Shown in pieces: positions 56,851 to 64,000 of a DNA stretch of 64,000 bases. Source of the DNA: Eunapius fragilis (Eukaryota > Porifera > Demospongiae > Spongillida > Spongillidae); the NCBI GenBank assembly GCA_963681505.1, contig OY811971.1:8613991-8677990 (forward strand), given 5' to 3'. The translations under genes were made by a program, and so were the position numbers. Below the pieces are notes generated by a model, which saw only the letters and a list, made by a program, of their open reading frames with translations, searched no databases and had not been told where the DNA came from. Every line of letters begins with the position of its first letter. Position 1 is the stretch's first letter.

Positions 56851-59800
56851 ATGCTACAACTTTGTGTTCTAGTGCTGTGGGTGGCTGGGTCGTATGGCTG
56901 TCCCCCTGCGCCGGTAAGTGATTTGCTGCGAGGTCTTTTCACTACCCGCCATACTCCCGGCCTCTGTGGGCCCCACCCGCTCAGGACGACAGCGCCAAAT
57001 GGCGACTCTTCGCTACCATACCGCCAGCGTGCGACAAGTCAAACTGTTCATTCTACCTCGCCATTCGGACTAACGACTATAACTCCAGCTATCTCGACTT
57101 TGCCATGGAGGCCAATGCCAAAGGCTGGCTAGCCGTCGGCTTTGCCCCTCAACCTGTCATGGTATGTATGCCAAGCTCCGCGTTTGTACGTTCCCGTCCG
57201 TATATCCATACCATACCCCGCTGTAGCCCGATGCTGACGTCTTTGCCTGTGTGGTGATCGATAACGTGACGGTGGACGTCCTGGACACACACAACCCCGC
57301 CAATAGGTACACCAACGTCATTGACACCAAGGTGAGAGGAGTGGGCGGAGCCACCAACGTGACTACAGCGCATCCCTCAACAGAATGATCTGTGTGTACA
57401 TGCTGCTGGTGTGGACAGTGATGGAAGAGTGAGCTGCCTGTATGTTGGGGGGGGGGGGGGGGGGGGGGGGGCATAGGTTGTGGTGAGGGGTGGAGCTACT
57501 CTGCCCCCTTTTCCCCTCCCCTTTCTTTCTCCGCATAGATTTAGCAGAGCCATTACAACAGGTGATGGGCCTGGGGAGGAGGACAAGGACCTTGATGGTA
57601 ACTACTTCATGATGTTTGGTGCTGTGGACGCTGGTGGGTTGAGAACCGACCAATCACATGTTTACCACCAGCTTTGCCCCTCCCCCCTCGTAGCCTTCTC
57701 CAATGAGAGCACATCTGTCTCGTACCACGTTGCCCAGAACCCATACATCAGCACCACTGCGATAAATCCGACCAATAGCAGTGGCTCGGTCACGCCCACT
57801 TTTGGAACCACAGGGTCCCTCACACGTGTGCATGGTATCCTAATGATAGCCGCTTGGCCCATGATGGCCGCCACTTCCATATTCTTTGCTGCTTGGATGA
57901 GGCCTGCCTTACCAGCCAGTGTGGGGTTTTTGGTAAGCCACACGTTGCCTTAGCAGTGTGGTCATGGCTAAATTTAGAAAGGATTGTGTGAAAGTGAAAC
58001 TGAACTGGCTCATGTGTATCCAGCAAGAAAATAATTGCACAGTTCTCAGCTATGACCACATGCAGCATTCAAGTGCATAATGCTCACCCCAGAATACACA
58101 AAACCCACCAATTTCCCACCACTTACCCGCCACTTTCCTGCTCCCCCACCCAGATGCACCGTTCCTTTGCTATGGGCTCTGTAGCCATTGCCCTGCTTGG
58201 CTTCATCATCATATTCATTGCTAACATGCACCAGGACACACCAGGTCTCATCCCATTGGACGGCAGAGTATGTGGGCACACCCCTTTGCTGCTACTCATG
58301 ATGTGTTAACATGGCCCCTCCCCTTCCAGCCTTTAGCCTCCGCCCACCTGTGGTTAGGGATTGCAGTCATGGCACTCCACATCTTCAATGTGAGTTAACA
58401 CACACACACCAGGGGGATGACCACACACACACCAGGAGGATGGCCACACACACATACCAGGGGGATGGCCACGCACACACCAGGAGGATGGCCACACACA
58501 CACACCAGGGGGATGGCCACACACACACACACCAGGAGGATGGCCACACACACACCAGGGGGATGACCACACACACACCAGGAGGATGGCCACACACACA
58601 CACCAGGGGGATGGCCACACACACACACACACCAGGAGGATGGCCACACACACACACCAGGGGGATGGCCATACACACACCAGGGTGATGGTCACACACA
58701 CACCAGGGGGATGGCCGGCTGATGATACCATGTGGTATCCCTCTACCTTACATTTGGTGGGGGGGGGGGGGGGGGGAATGACAGGCCAGGGGGCACGCCC
58801 CTGAGCTAGTGTGGACCTAAGCTCCGCCCCCCAGGGGGTTGCACTAGCTAGCTAGCTGGTCTCACCTAACAAAGACATTAGCAATAGCTCCATTAGTAAG
58901 TCGAAGCATTGAACCTAACGCATTCATGAAGTACAATGAAGATATACAATCATGGGGGTCCTGAAGTGGTTATAGGGGGCAGGGGCGGACAGGAGGGTGG
59001 TTATAGGGGGCAGGAGGTGGTTATAGGGGGCAGGAGGTGGTTATAGGGGGCAGGAGGTGGTTATAGGGGGCAGGAGGTGGTTATAGGGGGCAGGAGGTGG
59101 TTATAGGGGGCAGGAGGTGGTTATAGGGGGCAGGAGGTGGTTATAGGGGGCAGGAGGTGGTTATAGGGGGCAGGAGGTGGTTATAGGGGGCAGGAGGTGG
59201 TTATAGGGGGCAGGAGGTGGTTATAGGGGCAGGAGGTGGTTATAGGGGGCAGGAGGTGGTTATAGGGGGCAGGAAGTGGTTATAGGGGGCAGGGGGTGGT
59301 TTTGGGGGGCAGGAGGTGGTTATAGGGGGCAGGGGGGTGGTTATAGGGGGCAGGGGGTGTGGTTATGTTAACTCTCATTGCACTGGTGATATTTCTCATG
59401 TACAGCCTCTGCTATCAATATGTCGGTGTGCTTCAAAATCCCCATGGTAGGTGGTGGTGTGGGTGTGATATGTGATGGTGTGGTTGTGATGATGCAGTGA
59501 TGGTGTGGGTGTGATATGGGATGGTGTAGTTGTGATGATGCAGTGATGGTGTGGGTGTGATATGGGATGATGCTGTAGGTGTGATACATGGTGATGATGT
59601 GGTGGTATGGGGTTGGTTAGCTAGTGATGGTGTTGAGGTGTGATATGGTGAGGTGTGGTGGTGTGCATAAACATGTTGGCCTCATACATGTCCACATACC
59701 TGTATGTCCATATACCTGTATGTCCATATACCTGTATGTTCATGTGCCTGTGTTATGTTTCCTCTCAGGAGATGGCTGTACAGCTTGGTGCATGGACTGG

Positions 59801-60093
59801 TTGTTGGACTAGGACTGTTCATGCTAGCATGTGAGTGACCTTACCTTCAAGAATGTATTAGAGAGCTCTCCTTCCCTCCCATCCCCCCCCCCCCCCCCCC
59901 CCCCCTCCCTTCATCCAGTGACCAATGTGGGCCTTGGGCTATACCTGTATGGTGAGAAGGTTAGCCTTCTCGCTGACAGCTCCTCTCTTCTCTGGGTCTT
60001 CATCAGTTATGCAGTCTTCTTCATACTTCTAAATATTGCCCTCTTTGTGCTGTTCACAGTTCGTGCCTTCAAGGCAGGTGGTGAAGGTATGTG

Positions 60094-60134
<41 letters not shown>

Positions 60135-60425
60135 TGTGAGAGAGATGGCTTCATGGGCAATCCACGAAAAACCACAGAAGCCATGGACGTTGTAGTACTT
60201 TAAGGAGGCCATATTAGTAACCCTCTGGATGGTCACACATTATGAGGAATGCTGAACACAAGATTCCACATTAGTCATGTCTTCCTTCTGCATACTTTCT
60301 ACCTAGCACAACTCTTAAAATATAACTACAAACCCTTTGGTAAGAGCATAACTCCCCCACATAAGTGTGGTATCTTAATTGCTCCACAACAGAACATGCA
60401 GACCTTAATAGACTTGTTTACATGC

Positions 60426-60478
<53 letters not shown>

Positions 60479-60710
60479 GTATGTGTGTGTGTGCCTTCCC
60501 AAATCACTACATTTGTAGGGGAGCTAGGTATGATGTAATCATCTCAGCCACCAGCCATGTTTATTACTTGTATTGTTCCAATCGAGATGTATAATTGGAT
60601 GATGATTAGCTAGCTAGTTGCCATAGTAACCAAATGAGTGCACGAGTATGTGTGCAGTTGTGACGTTATAGTTCCTCCTCCCCACTCCTTCCAATGCCTC
60701 CACACACACA

Positions 60711-60744
<34 letters not shown>

Positions 60745-61272
60745 ACACACACACACACACACCTCCTTGCATACAGAAGCAGCAATCGTTGCTCCATTGT
60801 TGGTTAGATATTTCATTGGCCGGTATGCCATGCCAGCAATAAAGGCCAAGAGACCCATCTCTAACATGGCAAAGAAGAGCAGCTATGTGGAGATGGTGAA
60901 TGAGGGGACACGTGAAGGCACCAGTCCTACTGGGGAACACAAGGAGACCTCATTTGGGGGCACAAGTGAAGCAAGGCATAGGTCTGGGCACAAGGAAGGA
61001 GATGGGTCTGGGCACAAGGAAGGAGATGGGTCTGGGCACAAGGAAGGAGATGGGTCTGGGGACAAGGAAGGAGCTGAGCCCCAGAAGGGTTCTGAAGCAC
61101 CAAAGAAGTCATTTGGTGACTACTTCAAGGTACGTTTCATCCATCTTCCCTTTCCTTTCTGTTCATTGTTGTTTTATTGTAGGATGCAAATCTTCGAACA
61201 GCATCATTAGGCATTTTCCTGGTTGTCATGGTTCCCCTAATGACAACTGTCATTTTCCTCATCTCAGTTTAA
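56851..61272 (+). CDS. DOMON domain + cytochrome b561 reductase (ferric-chelate reductase 1-like)
   Basis: I could join 13 exons with GT..AG borders: 56851-56913, 56985-57161, 57227-57331, 57384-57439, 57539-57633, 57694-57932, 58154-58267, 58330-58389, 59406-59446, 59769-59830, 59919-60086, 60777-61129, 61183-61272. They sum to 1,623 nt, 540 aa plus stop, with all phases consistent. Signal peptide MLQLCVLVLWVAGSYG, then a DOMON domain (AKWRLFATIPP..GWLAVGFA..DADVFACVV), then a cytochrome b561 core with heme-ligand-type histidines at 212 (RVHGIL), 247 (MHRSF), 289 (AHLWLG) and 325 (LVHGL). A hydrophilic tail has four SGHKEGDG-type repeats, and the last exon adds one more membrane helix. Family members move electrons across membranes, often to ferric iron. 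The start is ATG 56851; the earlier in-frame GTG is not used. Early introns are short (52-220 bp); later ones are swollen by minisatellites. Confidence 0.9.
57447..57472. repeat. Poly-G tract in intron 4 of the b561 gene
   Basis: About 24-26 consecutive G, occupying much of a 99-bp intron just downstream of the splice donor. Confidence 0.9.
58394..58722. repeat. Minisatellite in intron 8 of the b561 gene
   Basis: About a dozen copies of a 24-30-bp unit (CACACACACCAGG(A/G)GGATGGC) differing in the number of CA repeats. It gives long spurious frames on both strands. Confidence 0.9.
58965..59365. repeat. 20-bp G-rich minisatellite in intron 8 of the b561 gene
   Basis: About 19 copies of GGAGGTGGTTATAGGGGGCA, most identical. 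Four or more closely spaced G-runs per two units make it a strong candidate for G-quadruplex formation on the coding strand. Confidence 0.95.
60098..60500. repeat. (GT)n microsatellites in intron 11 of the b561 gene
   Basis: Tracts at 60098-60138 and 60428-60493, followed by the complementary (AC)n at 60702-60761 in the same intron, which could pair as a long hairpin in the pre-mRNA. Confidence 0.9.
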
Positions 61273-61345
61273 AATGCAGCTGTGTAGTGTTATACGACTA
61301 TTTAGATATAACATGTTGATTTAAGGTCATGTCAGAATATGCATC

Positions 61346-61465
61346 ACGGTATGTGGCATTGCATGTCTGGATATGTGGCATTGCAAGTCAGGATATGTGG
61401 CATTGCAAGTCAGGATATGTGGCATTGCACGTCAGGATGTGGCATTGCACATCAGGATATGTCAG
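61346..61465. repeat. 22-bp tandem repeat between the last two genes
   Basis: Five to six copies of GTGGCATTGCAAGTCAGGAT(AT). The open frame through it joins the next gene by chance; I do not include it in that gene. Confidence 0.85.
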
Positions 61466-61609
61466 GTAACGTCAATCACTTTATCACCACGTGCATCGCC
61501 CACTCACTCACACCTTCGTACTATTAGAGTAACTGCACTATACACACTATCGAGGTATTCACACCATCACATGACCATGCTTCCTATAGGCCTAGGATCA
61601 TTAAAACTA

Positions 61610-63130
61610 ATGGCTGCGTTCTGTGTTCCGTTAGTGCTGTCCGTATACCTTGGGGCCACGTTGGGATATGCAGCGAGCAGCGAAGGATGCGTGTGGACTG
61701 GACGGATGCCAGGGCCCGGAGGGGCGGGGCCTTGTCCCTACCCAATGGCGGCCGATAGCTGCCCGGTAACGCCTTCGTACGACCAGGTACCGGACATCTG
61801 GCCGTGTCCCGCCTACAACCAGGCGTCTGGCGGGACGTACTACGGCGCATGCTCCACAGGGTCTGGAAACAATCCGCTGTGCACGTGGTTCGACCCAACG
61901 AGCCCGCAGCTAGGCTGCTGCTGCCCCGCGGACGGCTGTTGGACTCCTCCGTATTTTAACTGGATAATCGGAGCCTGCAAGGGCAGTGGGTGTGGTGCGT
62001 ATTACGGAGCTCCGTCCACTCAGCGGTTCAAGGACGCCGGTACGCAGTTGGTCATTAATTACGTCGCCGCGTACCAGTGGAACTCATCGGAACAGGTCTG
62101 GGGACTGGTGCCAGATTCGTCGTTCAACACGGACGGTTCTCGCCCGCCATTCGACGCAGCTAAGCCCAATGGTGGCCTCGGCCAGGAGGAGGCGTGGCTT
62201 CAGCCCCAGCCAGGGGGAGCAGCTGATTGGACGTGGGGGTACTATCCCGCGGGAGTGCGGGGGGCGGGTCCCCCGGGAATGATGTTCGTTCTCTCCGCTG
62301 AAAGCGTTTGGAACGTGGCCTGGTACATGCTCAACCAGGTGACCCTGGACAAAGGTCCCGGGGTGCAGTACCCTAGTGCCAAGTGTCAGTATGGGAGCGA
62401 CAACTGCTGGTCGTCGGGCAACGCAGGAGAGATAGACTTTCTGGAGGCAGTGTGGACAGTAAACGCAGGGACGACGGACGATTACCGCAGACTGTACGCC
62501 ACGCAGTGGAACCAGGTGGGGAGGTCGTTTGTGGGGGACATGGGATCCACGTGCAACGCGGACGGCGGATGGTTCAACGAGCAGGTCGCCTCCAACAACT
62601 ATTTCCTCGGAACGAAAGAGAACGAGACGAACCCGTTCGTGTTCGCCGCTGTGGTCGACAAGATTGGAACGTTCATCTACAGGATACCGGCCGCCCAGAG
62701 CGATCTGATCTGGCCCGGCCTTTCGCGCACCACCGCGGCGTGCACTCTCGGCCCCAGGCCCGTTCAGCGCCCGCCGAATACCGGCCCGCCGTGCGACGAC
62801 AGCAACCCCTACTGCGCCCTATTCATCCCTAACTGCCAGGCCGGTGCGTGGGGAGGGGCATCCGCCGGCCATCAGGGAGGAGCCAATCAAGGCTGCAAGG
62901 TGAACGGACAGCAGGGATGGTGCGTCAACTGGTGGAACCTCATGGATGACACGGGACAGTGGACGTGGCCAGAGAACGGCCGCAAGAGCGTGGTGCAGTA
63001 CCAGGCGCCGGCAGACTCGGTGGAGATGCCGTGGAACTACGAGATGGAGTCGTGGAAGGTGGACTGGTCGGGAAATCCGCAGTACAATGGCGCCTGCTGT
63101 GTTGTTAACCAGGGACATTGCCCGACGTGA
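61610..63130 (+). CDS. Secreted GH16-like (clan GH-B fold) protein, intronless
   Basis: 506 aa from ATG 61610; an ATG at 61571 in the same frame is an alternative. The chosen start gives a compact signal peptide (MAAFCVPLVLSVYLGATLGYA). Cys-rich N-half (CCCPADGCW, CKGSGCGAYYG), then SDNCWSSGNAGEIDFLEAVW: the E-x-D-x-x-E pattern (E274, D276, E279) is the catalytic signature of GH16 and related clan-B beta-glucan hydrolases. The CW(S/K)..G..E(I/F)D motif also recalls the fungal Tos1-type cell-wall proteins. It probably acts on an extracellular or dietary beta-glucan (inference). The frame is intact, has no introns and is clearly more GC-rich than its surroundings, unlike the intron-rich neighbour, which raises the possibility of horizontal acquisition. 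Confidence 0.6.
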   Translation: MAAFCVPLVLSVYLGATLGYAASSEGCVWTGRMPGPGGAGPCPYPMAADSCPVTPSYDQVPDIWPCPAYNQASGGTYYGACSTGSGNNPLCTWFDPTSPQLGCCCPADGCWTPPYFNWIIGACKGSGCGAYYGAPSTQRFKDAGTQLVINYVAAYQWNSSEQVWGLVPDSSFNTDGSRPPFDAAKPNGGLGQEEAWLQPQPGGAADWTWGYYPAGVRGAGPPGMMFVLSAESVWNVAWYMLNQVTLDKGPGVQYPSAKCQYGSDNCWSSGNAGEIDFLEAVWTVNAGTTDDYRRLYATQWNQVGRSFVGDMGSTCNADGGWFNEQVASNNYFLGTKENETNPFVFAAVVDKIGTFIYRIPAAQSDLIWPGLSRTTAACTLGPRPVQRPPNTGPPCDDSNPYCALFIPNCQAGAWGGASAGHQGGANQGCKVNGQQGWCVNWWNLMDDTGQWTWPENGRKSVVQYQAPADSVEMPWNYEMESWKVDWSGNPQYNGACCVVNQGHCPT

Positions 63131-63840
63131 TTTTCCCCACATTATACAGTATGTAGTAAGCGCATTTTAAATGCTGGGTACATAAATGTGCAGATATGTT
63201 TTAACCGGTTCATTCTTTTTGCACGTGCGCGATGCGGCGTAGTACATAATGAGTATGCGCCTTACCCCGCCCACGCAGGCACGAGGGCGCGGCTGCCAAT
63301 TATTACAAATTACAGCTGGCGGGTAACATCTGCTACCGTATGCGTGTCTCCTTGCTTTATTTCAACAACTGCCGGGACTATAAACTGCCCAAAAACTGGT
63401 TCGGTGGGTGAGCACAATATGTTGTAGCCAAGGCTGTGCATGTACGTGTGCGAATTATATTATGTTAGCAATGTTGTAGGTGGAGGCCATGGAGTAGCTA
63501 TGTCTTATGATTAATACCATAGCACAGAACTAGGGAAGGTATCCTAGAATACCCTCGACCTCCCTAGTCTCGCTCCCCGACCATTTCCACATTTATGATA
63601 TTATTAAATGGGCTAGACGCCATAAGATGCCAAGCATGTAGTTGAGTTCTTGCGGCAGCGACTTTCAAACACTAAACAGATGATCGCGGTCTTCCATAAA
63701 AGTCTCTACCGCATGACAAATTGCAGTCGTTTATACAGAGATAATATATTATCTCTGCCATAACCATTAATCAGTTGAGTACACAGAATGAATGAGTGGC
63801 ATAAGAGCAGAAAAGCGTTATGGATGGACCAATAGAGCTA
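63131..63840. other. 3' flank, non-coding
   Basis: No supported feature; the 79-codon frame at 63188-63427 is unconvincing. Confidence 0.4.
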
Positions 63841-63845
63841 GAGTC

Positions 63846-63965
63846 CGATGGAGGGAGGGTACCTATGGAGGGAGGGAGGGAGGGTACCTATGGAGGGAGG
63901 AAGAGAGGGTACCTATGGAGGGAGGGAGGAAGGGTACCTATGGAGGGAGGGTACCTATGGAGAGC
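63846..63965. repeat. G-rich tandem repeat at the right edge
   Basis: Repeats of GGGTACCTATGGAGGGAGG with a variable number of GGGA units, about six copies. Confidence 0.85.
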
Positions 63966-64000
63966 CATCTCTGTACATCCTACCTTCACTCCAACCTAAC

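Noticed and set aside
58311..58804. Frames of His/Thr/Gly or Cys/Val repeats in intron 8 of the b561 gene
   Set aside because: They come from the CA-type minisatellite and lie between well-supported exons.
61373..61609. Upstream extension of the GH16-like frame (WHCKSGYVALQ...)
   Set aside because: It is translation of the 22-bp tandem repeat and would bury the signal peptide.

Overview
The window looks like nuclear DNA from an early-branching animal, most likely a sponge (inference). It has intron-bearing animal genes (an actin, a KY-type transglutaminase-like protein, a DOMON/cytochrome b561 reductase) with canonical GT..AG introns, several only about 50-100 bp long. Around them lies a dense, varied transposon landscape with many long G or C homopolymers. 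Nothing bacterial, plasmid-like or CRISPR-like was seen.

Layout: 1-3.3 kb is the 3' part of a Ty3/gypsy LTR retrotransposon. 3.3-10.5 kb is mostly non-coding, with a 24-bp minisatellite, small hairpin elements, a 1.75-kb foldback element and one isolated ankyrin-repeat exon. 10.5-26.1 kb is a near-identical tandem triplication of a ~5.03-kb unit, each copy carrying the same dead pogo/Tigger transposon. A fourth, diverged unit (26.1-37.1 kb) lacks the Tigger and is split by an 8.8-kb CACTA/EnSpm-type element. That element has matching termini, a 3-bp target duplication, a higher-order satellite of 163-bp monomers, a tnp2-type transposase broken by one frameshift, and a divergently transcribed second gene of unknown function.

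37-48.6 kb holds a two-exon divergent actin with altered nucleotide-binding residues, a pseudogene copy of its 3' end, a decayed reverse-transcriptase remnant and a 1.08-kb palindromic element flanked by TTAA. 48.6-51.8 kb is a KY-like gene (1,024 aa modelled) in which serine replaces the catalytic cysteine. 52.4-56.6 kb is repeat-rich, with a second RT remnant and a few weak coding blocks. 56.85-61.27 kb is a DOMON + cytochrome b561 gene that I could assemble as 13 exons and 540 codons. 61.6-63.1 kb is an intronless, GC-rich secreted protein with a clan GH-B/GH16-like active-site motif.

The host genes do not form an obvious pathway. The most unusual structure is the 10.5-37 kb block, a nest of tandem duplication, insertion and satellite growth whose order can partly be read from the sequence.
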